Below are positions 10,468 through 20,680 of a stretch of 64,000 nucleotides of DNA, one piece after another (within the stretch, counting starts at the first letter, position 1; the number at the start of each line of letters is the position of its first letter). Origin of the DNA: Caulobacter sp. BP25. Its GTDB lineage: Bacteria > Pseudomonadota > Alphaproteobacteria > Caulobacterales > Caulobacteraceae. The position numbers were made by a program, and so were the translations under genes. A model generated the notes under the pieces. It made no database searches, had not been told where the DNA came from, and was given only the letters and a program-made list of their open reading frames with translations. The stretch covers positions 62,001-126,000 of the forward strand of contig NZ_PEGH01000007.1 in the NCBI RefSeq assembly GCF_002737755.1. The letters are read 5' to 3'.

Positions 10468-11247
10468 ATGTCGCCGACCACCGGCTTGCAGGACGTTTCG
10501 GCGCGCGCCGGAGGAGGCGCGCCCGATCAGCGGCTGCATGTGGCCATTATCATGGATGGCAATGGCCGCTGGGCGAAGCAGCGGGGGATGCCGCGCGTCC
10601 TTGGTCATAGGGCCGGGGTCAACGCTCTCAAGCGGACCGTAGAAGGCGCCCAGAGCCAGAACGTCGGCGTACTGACGGTCTTTGGATTCTCGACCGAGAA
10701 CTGGCGTCGGCCGGCCCATGAGGTCTCTGAGCTGATGAGTCTGCTCAAGGCCTACGTGGAGTCGGATCTGGAGCGGCTGGCGCGGGCTGGGGTCCGGGTG
10801 CGCATCATCGGCCGTCGCACTGGCCTGTCCGCTGACATCGCCGAGGTGATCGAGCGAGCGGAGAGGCGTACTGCCGAGAATACCGAGTTCGTGCTGCAGG
10901 TCGCCTTCAACTATGGCGGCCAGGCCGACATCGCCGACGCTGCGCGCGCCTTCGCCGAGAAGGTGGCTCGGGGCGAGGCCAACCCTGAGGACCTGACCGA
11001 GGAGACCTTCGGCCAGCTGTTGTCGACCGCCGCCGCCCCGGCGCCCGATCTGATCGTGCGAACCAGTGGCGAGCGCCGAATCTCGAACTTCCTGCTCTGG
11101 GACAGCGCCTACGCCGAACTGGTGTTCCAGGATGTGCTTTGGCCTGACTATGGCCCTGAGGCCCTCGCGGCCGCGATCGCTGAATATCGCCGTCGGGATC
11201 GACGCTATGGAGGGGTCGCGGCCGATGACGTCGCCGTCGCCGGCTAA
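10468..11247 (+). CDS. uppS: Undecaprenyl diphosphate synthase
   Basis: Cis-prenyltransferase making the C55 lipid carrier for peptidoglycan and polysaccharide export. HVAIIMDGNGRWAKQRG carries the catalytic Asp and the diphosphate-binding residues; TVFGFSTENWRRP and RTSGERRISNFLLWD are further family signatures. ATG 10468 is chosen (259 aa), with GGGAAGG just upstream; a GTG at 10435 in the same frame would add 11 residues that do not look conserved. The 3' end overlaps cdsA. Confidence 0.96.
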   Translation: MSPTTGLQDVSARAGGGAPDQRLHVAIIMDGNGRWAKQRGMPRVLGHRAGVNALKRTVEGAQSQNVGVLTVFGFSTENWRRPAHEVSELMSLLKAYVESDLERLARAGVRVRIIGRRTGLSADIAEVIERAERRTAENTEFVLQVAFNYGGQADIADAARAFAEKVARGEANPEDLTEETFGQLLSTAAAPAPDLIVRTSGERRISNFLLWDSAYAELVFQDVLWPDYGPEALAAAIAEYRRRDRRYGGVAADDVAVAG

Positions 11248-12052
11248 GCGCTTTAACTGGGGCAATCTTCGAATGCGCGTGGTGTCAGCCACCGTGCTCG
11301 TGCCTACGGTCGTGGCCGCCGTCTGGTTGGGCGGCTTTTGGATTCTGGCGCTCGCGCTGGTCTGCGTCGCCTTGCTGGCGCGGGAGTGGGGCAAGATTAG
11401 CGCCCCCAAGGCTCCGCGCGCCGTCGGCGCCGTCGTCGGCGTCTTTTGCGCCATGGCGGTGATCGCCGCCTTCCTGCATCAGTTCCTGATCGCTTGGACC
11501 GTCGTGTTGGTTGGGGCTTTCCTGGCCGGACTGATCGCGCGCGGCGCCGTCGAGCGCCGGGCCGACGCCGCCTATGGCGTCGTCTATATCGCGCCCGCCG
11601 TGATCGCCTTGGTCTGGGTGCGCTCCCTGCCGGATGGTCTCTGGTGGACCCTGCTGCTGTTCGTGGTCACCTGGTTCGCGGACATCTTCGCCTACGTCGC
11701 AGGCAGCATCTTCAAGGGACCCAAGCTCTGGCCGCAGATTTCGCCCAACAAGACCTGGGCAGGGTTCGTGGGCGGTCTGGTGGCCGCGACGATCGGCGCC
11801 GTCCTGGTGGCCCATTTCGCCCAGCTGAAGCTGGTCTGGCCGGCAGCAGCGCTGGTCGGCTTCCTCGGCGGCCTGGCGACCATGGCCGGCGACCTCTGGG
11901 AATCGATGCTTAAGCGCCGCTTTGGCGTCAAGGACAGCGGCGACATCATTCCGGGCCACGGCGGTCTTCTGGACCGCGTCGACGGCTTGATGTTTGCGGC
12001 CATCGTCATCGCCGCCGTGCGCCTCGTCGATCACTGGGGATGGGCGCATTGA
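11225..12052 (+). CDS. cdsA: Phosphatidate cytidylyltransferase
   Basis: Makes CDP-diacylglycerol from CTP and phosphatidic acid at the inner membrane. Multi-pass protein of 275 aa with the full C-terminal CDS signature S-x-x-K-R-x4-K-D-S-x3-P-G-H-G-G ([20 protein letters not shown]). ATG 11225 is chosen, overlapping the uppS end by 23 bases; ATG 11204 and ATG 11273 are alternatives. It overlaps dxr by 13 bases at its 3' end, indicating translational coupling. Confidence 0.95.
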   Translation: MTSPSPAKRFNWGNLRMRVVSATVLVPTVVAAVWLGGFWILALALVCVALLAREWGKISAPKAPRAVGAVVGVFCAMAVIAAFLHQFLIAWTVVLVGAFLAGLIARGAVERRADAAYGVVYIAPAVIALVWVRSLPDGLWWTLLLFVVTWFADIFAYVAGSIFKGPKLWPQISPNKTWAGFVGGLVAATIGAVLVAHFAQLKLVWPAAALVGFLGGLATMAGDLWESMLKRRFGVKDSGDIIPGHGGLLDRVDGLMFAAIVIAAVRLVDHWGWAH

Positions 12053-13236
12053 CCTCGCCACGCAAGGTGGTGGTGCTGGGCTCGACCGGATCGATCGGCC
12101 TTTCGACCTTGAGCCTTTTTGAAGAGTCCGGCGCGCCGGTCGAAATCCTGGCGCTGACGGCTGGAGGCAATGTCGACCGCCTGGTCGAGCAGGCCCTACG
12201 CTGGCGTCCGCAAGTCGCGGTCATCCAGGATGAGACCAAACTTGAAGCGCTGAGTCATGCCTTGACCGGTAGCAGCGTTCGCGCCGCCGCAGGCTCCGCG
12301 GCGATTATCGAGGCCGCCGCCATGGGGGCGGACTGGGTGATGTCGGCCATCGTTGGCGCGGCGGGTCTGGCCCCTACTGTGGCGGCGGCTCGGACCGGCG
12401 CGGTGATCGCCCTAGCCAACAAGGAAAGCCTTGTCTGCGCGGGTCCCGCGCTGTTGGCGATCGCAAAGGCGGCGGGCGGCTCGGTGATTCCCGTCGACTC
12501 CGAGCACTCGGCGATTTTCCAGGTGCTGCAACCCGACTGCGCGCATCGGGTCGCACGGCTGATCCTCACGGCCTCTGGGGGGCCTTTCCGCACTTGGGAC
12601 AAGGCGGCAATGCTCGCCGCGACGCCAGAGCAGGCCGTCGCCCATCCCAACTGGTCGATGGGCGCCAAGATTTCGGTCGATTCCGCGACGATGATGAATA
12701 AGGGGCTCGAGATGATTGAAGCCTCCTACTTGTTCGGAACGCCAGAAGACCGTGTCGACGTCGTGATCCACCCGCAGTCCGTGATCCATAGCCTGGTGGA
12801 ATACGTTGACGGCTCCACGCTCGCTCAGCTGGGCCCTCCGGACATGCGCAGCCCGATTGCTTGTGCGTTTTCCTGGCCTGATCGACTGCCCTGGCCGGCG
12901 CCGCGTCTCGATCTCGCCGCTTATGGCCAACTGACCTTCGAAACCCCGGACCTTGATCGCTTTCCTTCGATCGGCATCGCGCGCGAGGCGCTAAGGCTGG
13001 GCGGGGGCGCGCCGACCGCCATGAACGCCGCAAACGAAGTGGCCGTCGCCGCTTTCCTTGACCGGGAGATTGGCTTTCTCGATATTGCCGCCGCAGTGGC
13101 GGGAACCCTTGAGCGCATGAATAGCCTAGATGGGCTCTCCGTTGCGGAAGGTGACGCCGTCGACAATGCGATGATGATCGACGCCAGCGCTCGCCGCATT
13201 GCGGCCGAGGTTGTCACGCAAAAGCATCGGCGCTGA
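12040..13236 (+). CDS. dxr: 1-deoxy-D-xylulose-5-phosphate reductoisomerase
   Basis: Second step of the MEP isoprenoid pathway, converting DXP to MEP with NADPH and a divalent metal. 398 aa. The NADPH loop [11 protein letters not shown] is at the N-terminus; [20 protein letters not shown] (metal ligands) and [20 protein letters not shown] (active-site loop) are all present. Supplies the precursors used by the neighbouring uppS. Confidence 0.96.
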   Translation: MGALTSPRKVVVLGSTGSIGLSTLSLFEESGAPVEILALTAGGNVDRLVEQALRWRPQVAVIQDETKLEALSHALTGSSVRAAAGSAAIIEAAAMGADWVMSAIVGAAGLAPTVAAARTGAVIALANKESLVCAGPALLAIAKAAGGSVIPVDSEHSAIFQVLQPDCAHRVARLILTASGGPFRTWDKAAMLAATPEQAVAHPNWSMGAKISVDSATMMNKGLEMIEASYLFGTPEDRVDVVIHPQSVIHSLVEYVDGSTLAQLGPPDMRSPIACAFSWPDRLPWPAPRLDLAAYGQLTFETPDLDRFPSIGIAREALRLGGGAPTAMNAANEVAVAAFLDREIGFLDIAAAVAGTLERMNSLDGLSVAEGDAVDNAMMIDASARRIAAEVVTQKHRR

Positions 13237-13256
13237 TCGGGAGACCCGGCCATTCT

Positions 13257-14453
13257 ATGACCGACGTGCTGTTCTACATCGTTCCGACGATCTTCGTATT
13301 GTCCATCGTGGTGACGATCCACGAGCTAGGCCACTTCTGGGTGGCTCGGGCCTGCGGAGTGGCGATCGAGTGTTTCTCGATCGGGTTCGGTCGGGCCCTG
13401 GTGTCTTGGCGCGACAAGCAAGGCGTCGAATGGCGCATCGCGGCGATTCCGTTGGGTGGCTACGTCCGTTTCGCCGGCGACGAGAACGCCGCCAGCGTAC
13501 CTGACCAGGACGACCTGTCGGCCATGAAGCGCGCCATCATCGCCCGCGAGGGCGAGGCGGCCGTGAATCGCTATTTTCATTTCAAGCCGGTCTGGCAGCG
13601 GGCCTTAATCGCCGCTGCGGGCCCGATGGCCAATTTCATTCTCGCGATCCTGATCATGGCTGTGTTCCTGGTCATGATCGGCAATCCGCAGGGCCAGGCG
13701 ACCGTGCGCGAGGTGCAGCCCAACTCGCCGGCGGCCCAGGCGGGTCTTCTGCCTGGCGATATTCTGCTGAAAGCCGACAAGACGCCGATCCGGGGCGCGA
13801 GCGATGTCAGCGCCTACATTTCACTCCGCGCCAAGATGCCGGTGGATCTCACCATCGAGCGGGCCGGGCGCATCCAGCGCGTGACGGTCGTGCCGGCTCT
13901 TGCCGAAAGCCGCGACGACATTCGCGGTCGGGTCAAGGAAGGCCGCATGGGTGTGGTGCTGGCCAGCGTGTCGCGGCTTGAAAAGTCCAGCGTCCTGACC
14001 GCGATCCCAGACGCCACCGTCGAGGTCTGGAACATGATCAAGACGATCGGGTTCTATCTCGGCCGTCTGGTCACCGGCCAAATGCCCGCGGACCAGATCA
14101 GCGGCATTATCGGTATTGGCCATACGGCCGGCGCCGTCACCAAGGCCAGCGCCGCCGGCGCGCCGGACCTGGCGACCATGGCGCTACGCGTCTTCGTTTC
14201 GTCCATGCTGTTGATCGCCAGCCTTTCTGTCAGCATTGGCTTTATGAACCTGCTGCCCATCCCTGTCCTCGATGGCGGTCATCTGCTGATGTACGCCTAT
14301 GAGGCCATTGCCCGTCGTCCCTTGAGGGCGGATTTCCAAGCGGCCGGATTTCGCGCGGGGCTTGCCTTGATCCTGGGTTTCATGCTGTTCGCGGCGTGGA
14401 ACGACCTCAACCGCTACGACGTGTTTAAATTCATCGGCGGCATGTTCACGTGA
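13257..14453 (+). CDS. mmpA: Site-2 membrane metalloprotease RseP/MmpA
   Basis: Zinc protease that cuts substrates within the membrane; 398 aa. HExxH zinc site is H22-E23-L-G-H26 in the first membrane helix; a PDZ domain follows around residues 145-230 (VREVQPNSPAAQAGLLPGD); the third ligand region is MNLLPIPVLDGGH near the C-terminus. In C. crescentus the orthologue MmpA degrades the processed form of the polarity factor PodJ. The position between dxr and bamA is the standard rseP location. Its stop overlaps the possible GTG start of bamA. Confidence 0.94.
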   Translation: MTDVLFYIVPTIFVLSIVVTIHELGHFWVARACGVAIECFSIGFGRALVSWRDKQGVEWRIAAIPLGGYVRFAGDENAASVPDQDDLSAMKRAIIAREGEAAVNRYFHFKPVWQRALIAAAGPMANFILAILIMAVFLVMIGNPQGQATVREVQPNSPAAQAGLLPGDILLKADKTPIRGASDVSAYISLRAKMPVDLTIERAGRIQRVTVVPALAESRDDIRGRVKEGRMGVVLASVSRLEKSSVLTAIPDATVEVWNMIKTIGFYLGRLVTGQMPADQISGIIGIGHTAGAVTKASAAGAPDLATMALRVFVSSMLLIASLSVSIGFMNLLPIPVLDGGHLLMYAYEAIARRPLRADFQAAGFRAGLALILGFMLFAAWNDLNRYDVFKFIGGMFT

Positions 14454-16831
14454 ACGCCCGCCCTCCGTCCATGATTGGTCACATGAACAGATTCCGCGCC
14501 CAAAGCGCCGCGTTCGCCACCGGCGTTGCGCTTCTCCTCGGCTCGACGGCCCTGACAGCGCCGCAGCAGGCGTTCGCTCAGGCCGCCCAGACCGGGGTGG
14601 TGCAGCGCATTGTCGTCCAGGGCAACGAACGCATCGAGCAGGGCACGGTGCTGTCCTATCTGCCGATTCAGCCGGGTGACACGGTCGACTCCCAGCGCCT
14701 CGACCTGGCGCTGAAGACCCTGGCGCGCACCGATCTGTTCGCCGACGTGAAGATAGAAATGGTCGGCGGCGATCTCGTCGTGAAGGTGGTCGAGAACCCG
14801 ATCATCAATCAGGTGGTCTTCGAGGGGAACTCGTCGCTCAAGGAAGACAAGCTGAAAGACGAAGTTCAGATTCGCCCCCGTGGCATCTTTACCCGCGCCA
14901 AGGTGCAGGCGGATGTCCAGCGAATCATCGAGCTTTATCGTCGCTCCGGCCGCATCTCGGCGACCGTGACACCCAAGGTGGTCGAGCTGCCGCAAAAGCG
15001 TGTCGACCTGGTGTTCGAGATCAGCGAAGGCCCCAAGAGCGGCGTCTTGGGTATCAATTTCCTCGGCAATTCCGAGTACTCGGACAATGACCTCCGAGAC
15101 GTCGTCGTGACCAAGGAGAGCCACTGGTACAAGTTTCTGACCAGCAACGACAACTATGATCCCGATCGGATCGAGTACGACCGCGAGCAGCTGCGCAAGC
15201 ATTACCGCAACCGTGGCTTCTTCGACTTCCGAGTTGTCTCGTCGGTCGCTGAGCTGGCGCCGGACAAGAACGGCTTCGCCGTCACCTACACCTTGGACGA
15301 AGGTCCAGAGTACAAGTTCGGCAAGGTCACGGTCGATACCGAGCTCAAGAAGCTGGACGGAAACTTGCTGGCCCAGATCCTGCCGATCCGCGCCGGTCAG
15401 CTGTATGAGGACGAGAAGATCGAGCAGGCGACCGACGCCCTGACCTTCGCCGCAGGCGCGGCCGGCTTCGCTTTCGTCGACGTACGCCCGCGCTACGTGC
15501 CGAACCGCGAGACCAAGACGGTCGACGTCGTCTTCCAGGTGCGTGAGGGCCCGCGCGTTTATGTCGACCGCATCGACATCGTCGGCAACACTCGCACGCT
15601 CGATTACGTCCTGCGCCGCGAGCTGGAGGTCGCCGAGGGGGACGCTTACAACCGCGTTCTGGTTGACCGATCGAAGAACAACATCCGCCGTTTGGGCTTC
15701 TTCAAGGAAGTCGAGATCGAAGATGCGCCCGGCTCGGCTCCGGACCGCACCAGCCTGCGGGTCAAGGTCGAAGAGCAGCCCACGGGCGAGCTGTCGTTCA
15801 GCGCCGGCTATAGCTCGGTCGACAAGCTGGTTTTGGATGTTGGCATCACCGAGCGGAACTTCCGCGGACGCGGCCAGAACTTCCGCGCACGCGCGTCGGT
15901 CGGCTCTCTGCGTCAACAGATTGATTTCGGCTTCTCCGAGCCCCGGTTCCTGGGGCGCAATCTGGTCGCCGGCGTGAACCTGTACACCTTCCGCTATGAC
16001 CTGTCGGACTACGCGGCCTATGACACCAAGTCGATCGGCGGCGACATCCGTTTTGGCTTCCCGCTGACCAACGATGCGTCGATGAGCCTGCGCTATACGA
16101 TCCGCCAGGACGATGTCAGCGTCGCTGACAGCCTCTGCACCAGCGGCTCGGTCTCGCAGATCCTCTGCTTGCAGCGCGGCGCCTACATCACCTCGATGAT
16201 CGGCTATGGTCTGCGCATCGACAAGCGGAACGACCCGATCAATCCGACCCGCGGCTGGTTCGCCGATCTGAACCAGGACCTCGCCGGCATCGGCGGCGAC
16301 GTGAAGTACCTGAAAACCGAAGCCGACGCCGGCTGGTACTGGGGCTTCACCAAGGACCTGGTGTTCAGCGCCACCGGCTCGGTCGGTTACATCCAGGGCT
16401 GGGGCGGCGACAATGTCCGCATCAACGACCGCTTCTATCGCGGCGGGACCTCGTTCCGTGGCTTTGAGATCGCCGGCATTGGTCCGCGCGATGTCTCGAG
16501 CACGAACAACTCGCTTGGGGCGAAGCTCTATGCGATCAGCACGTTCGAGCTGACCGTTCCGACCTTCTTGCCTGAGCAGTACGGCATCAAGGCCGCGCTG
16601 TTCAGCGACGTCGGTACGGCTGGTCTTCTGGATGATGAGGATCGCCAAAGCTCGGCCGGCGTTTTCGACCCGAACATCAAGGATAACCTTGGCCTGCGTG
16701 CCTCGGCGGGTGTCTCCATCGACTGGAAGTCTCCCATGGGGCCCATCCGGTTCGATATCAGCCGCATTCTGGCCAAGGAAAGCTACGACCGAACCGAAAC
16801 GTTCCGGTTCTCCACCTCCACAAGGTTCTAA
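14450..16831 (+). CDS. bamA: Outer membrane protein assembly factor BamA
   Basis: Core of the BAM machine that inserts beta-barrels into the outer membrane. Signal peptide ending at AFAQA, five POTRA repeats (beginning QRIVVQGNERIEQGTVLSYL), then a C-terminal barrel with the conserved RGG-type segment (FYRGGTSFRGFE) and a terminal aromatic residue (STSTRF). GTG 14450 overlaps the mmpA stop as GTGA and gives 793 aa; ATG 14471 or ATG 14483 would give a more normal signal peptide, so the start is uncertain. Followed after 5 bases by skp. Confidence 0.95.
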   Translation: MNARPPSMIGHMNRFRAQSAAFATGVALLLGSTALTAPQQAFAQAAQTGVVQRIVVQGNERIEQGTVLSYLPIQPGDTVDSQRLDLALKTLARTDLFADVKIEMVGGDLVVKVVENPIINQVVFEGNSSLKEDKLKDEVQIRPRGIFTRAKVQADVQRIIELYRRSGRISATVTPKVVELPQKRVDLVFEISEGPKSGVLGINFLGNSEYSDNDLRDVVVTKESHWYKFLTSNDNYDPDRIEYDREQLRKHYRNRGFFDFRVVSSVAELAPDKNGFAVTYTLDEGPEYKFGKVTVDTELKKLDGNLLAQILPIRAGQLYEDEKIEQATDALTFAAGAAGFAFVDVRPRYVPNRETKTVDVVFQVREGPRVYVDRIDIVGNTRTLDYVLRRELEVAEGDAYNRVLVDRSKNNIRRLGFFKEVEIEDAPGSAPDRTSLRVKVEEQPTGELSFSAGYSSVDKLVLDVGITERNFRGRGQNFRARASVGSLRQQIDFGFSEPRFLGRNLVAGVNLYTFRYDLSDYAAYDTKSIGGDIRFGFPLTNDASMSLRYTIRQDDVSVADSLCTSGSVSQILCLQRGAYITSMIGYGLRIDKRNDPINPTRGWFADLNQDLAGIGGDVKYLKTEADAGWYWGFTKDLVFSATGSVGYIQGWGGDNVRINDRFYRGGTSFRGFEIAGIGPRDVSSTNNSLGAKLYAISTFELTVPTFLPEQYGIKAALFSDVGTAGLLDDEDRQSSAGVFDPNIKDNLGLRASAGVSIDWKSPMGPIRFDISRILAKESYDRTETFRFSTSTRF

Positions 16832-16836
16832 CAAAC

Positions 16837-17484
16837 ATGTCCAAGTTCCTGTCTGCGGCCGCTTCCAGCGTTGTCGCCCTCGCCATCGCGACCAGCGCTT
16901 CGGCTCAAACGGCTCCGGCCGCTCCGGCCGCCGCTCCGGCGGCTCCGGCCGTGACCCACGGCCCGGCTCTGACTGGCGTTTGCATCTTCTCCGACAAGCG
17001 CGCGGTTGGCCAATCGCTGGTCGGCAAGGCGGTGGACGCGCGCCTGAGAACCATCGCACAGCAAGTTCAGGCTGAACTGAGCACCGAGCGCACGACTCTG
17101 GAGAACGAAGCCAAGGCTCTTGAGTCCAAGCGCGCGACCCTGGCCCAGGACGCCCAAGAGCAGCAGGGCGCGGCCCTGCAGGTCAAGGCCAACGCCTGGC
17201 AGCGCAAGGCGCAGCTGCGCCAGCGCGAGGTCGAGGCGACCGAGCAGAAGGCGCTGTCGCGCGTCTATCAAGAGATGGATACGCCGATCCGTCAGGTCTA
17301 TCAGACCCAGAAGTGCAGCCTGCTGCTCGATCGCGACTCCGTGATGCTGGCGAATGAAGCGATGGACATCACCCCTGGCGTGATCGCGGCGCTGGACGCC
17401 CGCATCAAGACCCTGACTTTCGACCGCGAACGCCTGGACCAGCAGGTCCCGGGCGCTCAAGCTCTGCAACCGACCAATAAGTAA
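16837..17484 (+). CDS. skp: OmpH/Skp family periplasmic chaperone
   Basis: Periplasmic holdase for unfolded outer-membrane proteins on their way to BamA. 215 aa with a signal peptide (cleavage near ATSASAQ), a short Ala/Pro stretch, then a long charged helical region (about residues 70-150) forming Skp tentacles. Located directly between bamA and lpxD, its usual place. The sequence is divergent, as normal for the family, and the call relies on architecture and neighbours. Confidence 0.85.
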   Translation: MSKFLSAAASSVVALAIATSASAQTAPAAPAAAPAAPAVTHGPALTGVCIFSDKRAVGQSLVGKAVDARLRTIAQQVQAELSTERTTLENEAKALESKRATLAQDAQEQQGAALQVKANAWQRKAQLRQREVEATEQKALSRVYQEMDTPIRQVYQTQKCSLLLDRDSVMLANEAMDITPGVIAALDARIKTLTFDRERLDQQVPGAQALQPTNK

Positions 17485-17538
17485 GCGAATCGTCTCCTTT
17501 GGGGTTACCTAGGGGAATTGTATTCGCCGTGAGGAGCC

Positions 17539-18564
17539 ATGCCGGACCCGCGTTTCTTCGATAGCCTGGGTCCGGCATCGCTTTCCGAGTTGGCCCGGGT
17601 TGGCGTCGCCGAACTGGCGGACGCGGCCTTGGGCGACCGCCAGATCGTCACCGCCGCGCCGTTGGACACTGCCGACGCCAAGGCGATTGCCTTCTTCTCT
17701 GACGCCAAGCGCAAAGACGCCGCCACCACGACGCGCGCGGGGGCGTGTTTCGTGCGTTCGGAACATCGCGACCTTCTTCCGCCGACCTGCGCGGTGTTGA
17801 TCACCCGACATCCTCAGGCGGCATGGGCCGCAGCCGTGGCGCTTCTTCACGCGCCCCGTCGGCATGAACCAACGGCTTGTCTGCTCCACGACCAAGCTTT
17901 GCTGGAGGATGGTGTTGTGCTGTCGCCGGGCGTGACGATCGGGCAGGGGGCTCGCGTCGGGCGCGGGACGCGGATCGCTCCAGGGGCTGTGATCGGTCCT
18001 GGCGTCGTCATCGGTCGCGACTGCGTGATCGGCCCGAACGTCGTGATCGGCTTCGCGTTGATCGGCGACAAGGTCTCGATCTCGGCCGGCGCCGTGATCG
18101 GGGAGGCTGGTTTCGGCGCGGCCGCTGGTCCGAGCGGCATGGTCGATCTGCCCCAGCTGGGGCGAGTGGTCATACAGGACAACGTTACGATCGGCGCCAA
18201 TAGCTGCGTTGACCGCGGCGCCTTTGCCGACACGACGATCGGGGAGAACACCAAGATCGACAATCTGGTGCACGTCGCCCACAACGTCCGTGTCGGGCGC
18301 AATTGCGTACTAGCGGCCTTTACCGGCATTTCGGGCAGCACGACCGTAGGCGACGGGGTCGCGTTCGGCGGCAAGGCCGGGGTGGCCGACCATTTGAATA
18401 TCGGTTCGGGCGCGAGCGTCGGGGCGGCCGCCTCGGTGTTCAAGGACGTGCCGGCGGGTGAAACATGGACGGGCTTTCCGGCGCGGCCGCTCAAGCGGTG
18501 GCTCAGAGAGACGGCCTGGCTGTCGCGCAGAGCGGGCAGCCGAACGACAAGGGGCGACGAATGA
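17539..18564 (+). CDS. lpxD: UDP-3-O-acylglucosamine N-acyltransferase
   Basis: Third step of lipid A synthesis, adding the N-linked acyl chain. 341 aa. N-terminal uridine-binding domain, then a left-handed beta-helix of hexapeptide repeats (VTIGQGARVGRGTRI and onward) with the catalytic His in NLVHVAHNV. GAGGAG precedes ATG 17539. The stop overlaps the fabZ start (ATGA). Confidence 0.95.
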   Translation: MPDPRFFDSLGPASLSELARVGVAELADAALGDRQIVTAAPLDTADAKAIAFFSDAKRKDAATTTRAGACFVRSEHRDLLPPTCAVLITRHPQAAWAAAVALLHAPRRHEPTACLLHDQALLEDGVVLSPGVTIGQGARVGRGTRIAPGAVIGPGVVIGRDCVIGPNVVIGFALIGDKVSISAGAVIGEAGFGAAAGPSGMVDLPQLGRVVIQDNVTIGANSCVDRGAFADTTIGENTKIDNLVHVAHNVRVGRNCVLAAFTGISGSTTVGDGVAFGGKAGVADHLNIGSGASVGAAASVFKDVPAGETWTGFPARPLKRWLRETAWLSRRAGSRTTRGDE

Positions 18565-19040
18565 GCCAGAACGCCGACCAAGCGGTGCAAACCGACATCG
18601 ACATCGCCGAGATTCTGGCGCGCATCCCGCACCGCTACCCGTTTCTGCTGGTCGACCGCGCCGAGGATTACAACGCCCACAAGTCGATCGTCGGCATCAA
18701 GTGCGTGACGGTCAACGAGCCGTTCTTCCAGGGGCATTTTCCCGGAAACCCGGTCATGCCCGGTGTTCTGATCATCGAGGCCCTGGCTCAGACCGGTGCG
18801 GTGTTGATGAGCAAGTCCTTGGAGGTCGACACCGAGGGCAAGACGATCTTCTTCATGTCCGTCGACAACGCCCGCTTCCGCACGCCCGTCCGCCCCGGCG
18901 ACGTGCTGCGGATGGAGGTCGAGGTCGTGCGCGCTCGCTCGTCGATCTTCAAGTTCAAGGGCGTCGCCAAGGTCGGTGACAAGGTCGCCGCCGAGGTCGA
19001 GTTCGCCGCCATGGTCGTCGAGACGGGACCCAAGGCATGA
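18561..19040 (+). CDS. fabZ: 3-hydroxyacyl-ACP dehydratase
   Basis: Hot-dog fold dehydratase of fatty acid elongation, 159 aa. Signature [12 protein letters not shown] and active-site segment [20 protein letters not shown], with catalytic His and Glu. ATG 18561 is chosen because it forms the ATGA overlap with lpxD and the preceding 32 codons are the lpxD end read in another frame. Competes with LpxA/LpxD for hydroxyacyl-ACP, so co-expression balances phospholipid and lipid A. Confidence 0.97.
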   Translation: MSQNADQAVQTDIDIAEILARIPHRYPFLLVDRAEDYNAHKSIVGIKCVTVNEPFFQGHFPGNPVMPGVLIIEALAQTGAVLMSKSLEVDTEGKTIFFMSVDNARFRTPVRPGDVLRMEVEVVRARSSIFKFKGVAKVGDKVAAEVEFAAMVVETGPKA

Positions 19041-19828
19041 CGATCCACCCCACCGCCATCGTTGCGCCCGAGGCCAGGATTGCCTCGGACGTTGAGATCG
19101 GCCCCTACAGCATCGTCGGCCCAGACGTGACCCTGAACGCCGGCGTGCGCCTGCTGTCGCACGTCGTCGTGGAAGGCGCGACGACGCTCGGCGAGGGCTG
19201 CGTCGTGCATCCGTTCGCCAATCTGGGCGGACCGCCCCAGCACCTGGGTCACAAGGGTGAGCGCACGGAGCTGATCATCGGCCCGCGCAACATCATCCGC
19301 GAACACGTGACGATGCACACCGGCACGGCCTCGGGGAAGGGTGTGACGACGATCGGCGCCGACGGTCTCTACATGGTCGGCTCGCACGTCGCGCATGACT
19401 GCTCGGTCGGCGACTTCGTGGTGCTGGCCAAGGGCGCGACCCTGGGCGGTCACGTCGCCATCGGCGACTACGTCTTCATGGGCGGCCTGGCCGCCGCGCA
19501 CCAGTTCTCGCGCATCGGCCGCTACAGCTTCATCGGCGGCCTGGCCGCCGTGACCAAGGACGTCATCCCGTACGGTTCGGTCTGGGGCAACCACGCTCAC
19601 CTCGAAGGCCTGAACCTGGTCGGTCTCAAGCGTCGCGGCTTCTCACGCGAGACGATCAACGCCCTACGCGCCGCCTACCGCCTGCTGTTCGCCGACGAAG
19701 GCACCTTCCAGGAGCGCCTGGAGGACGTCGCCGAGATCCACGCCGGCAATCCCGAGGTCATGGAAATCGTCGACTTCATCCGTGCCGACGCTAATCGGCC
19801 CCTGTGCCTGCCCGAGCGGGAAGTCTAG
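19037..19828 (+). CDS. lpxA: UDP-N-acetylglucosamine acyltransferase
   Basis: First step of lipid A synthesis. 263 aa, left-handed beta-helix of hexapeptide repeats with the catalytic His in [14 protein letters not shown] and the nucleotide-binding segment [11 protein letters not shown]. Starts in an ATGA overlap with fabZ. Confidence 0.97.
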   Translation: MTIHPTAIVAPEARIASDVEIGPYSIVGPDVTLNAGVRLLSHVVVEGATTLGEGCVVHPFANLGGPPQHLGHKGERTELIIGPRNIIREHVTMHTGTASGKGVTTIGADGLYMVGSHVAHDCSVGDFVVLAKGATLGGHVAIGDYVFMGGLAAAHQFSRIGRYSFIGGLAAVTKDVIPYGSVWGNHAHLEGLNLVGLKRRGFSRETINALRAAYRLLFADEGTFQERLEDVAEIHAGNPEVMEIVDFIRADANRPLCLPEREV

Positions 19829-19837
19829 GCTAAAGTC

Positions 19838-20680
19838 ATGCGTAAGCTGGGTTTGATCGCCGGTGGCGGAGCGTTGCCCGTCGAACTCGCCGCGCGCTGC
19901 GAGGCGGCGGGACGGTCATTCGCGGTCATGCGCCTAAAGAGCTTCGCCGATCCTGCTCTGGCCCGCTATCCGGGGATCGACGTCGGTCTCGGTGAATTCG
20001 GCAAGGTGTTCAAGGCGCTTAAGGCCGAGGGCTGCGAGGTCGTCTGTTTCGCCGGTAATGTGAAGCGCCCGGACTTCGCGACCCTGCTGCCCGACGCGCG
20101 CGGCCTCAAGGTCGTGCCGGGGCTGATCATGGCCGCGCGCCAGGGCGACGACGCCCTTTTGCGCCGCGTCTTGGACGAGTTCGAGAAGGAAGGCTTCGAG
20201 ATCGAAGGGGCGCATGAGGTGGTGGGCGAGATGACCCTGCCTTTGGGCCGCCTGGGCCGCTTCTATCCTGCGGCCCAGCACATGGCCGATATCGACAAGG
20301 CGCTGATGGTGGCGCGCGAGATCGGGCGGCTGGATGTGGGTCAGGGCGCTGTCGTCTGCGACGGCCTGGTGCTCGCGGTCGAGGCCCAGGAGGGCACCGA
20401 CGCCATGCTGCGTCGGGTGGCGGATCTTCCCCAGGCCATACGTGGCTCGGCCGAGCGCCCTCGTGGTGTGCTGGCCAAGGCGCCCAAGCCGATTCAAGAG
20501 ACAAAGGTCGATCTGCCGACCATCGGTGTCGCCACGGTTCATCGCGCCGCGCGGGCGGGCCTGGCGGGCGTGGTCGGTGAGGCCGGCCGTCTGCTGGTTG
20601 TCGATCGCGACGCCGTGATCGCGGCCGCCGACGAACTGGGTCTCTTCGTGCTGGGGGTCGATCCAAGAGGTGACGCGTGA
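19838..20680 (+). CDS. lpxI: UDP-2,3-diacylglucosamine pyrophosphatase LpxI
   Basis: Cuts UDP-2,3-diacylglucosamine to lipid X and UMP; the non-homologous replacement for LpxH found in alphaproteobacteria and characterised in C. crescentus. 280 aa, formerly DUF1009. N-terminal LGLIAGGGALPVELA, central VKRPDFATLLPD segment, and C-terminal catalytic domain with CDGLVLAVEAQEGTDAMLRR. Sits between lpxA and lpxB, completing the pathway. Confidence 0.93.
   Translation: MRKLGLIAGGGALPVELAARCEAAGRSFAVMRLKSFADPALARYPGIDVGLGEFGKVFKALKAEGCEVVCFAGNVKRPDFATLLPDARGLKVVPGLIMAARQGDDALLRRVLDEFEKEGFEIEGAHEVVGEMTLPLGRLGRFYPAAQHMADIDKALMVAREIGRLDVGQGAVVCDGLVLAVEAQEGTDAMLRRVADLPQAIRGSAERPRGVLAKAPKPIQETKVDLPTIGVATVHRAARAGLAGVVGEAGRLLVVDRDAVIAAADELGLFVLGVDPRGDA

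Noticed and set aside
14414..17059. 881-codon open frame on the minus strand opposite bamA
   Set aside because: Antisense shadow of bamA caused by GC-rich codon bias; composition is Arg/Ala/Asp/Val-rich without any family resemblance.
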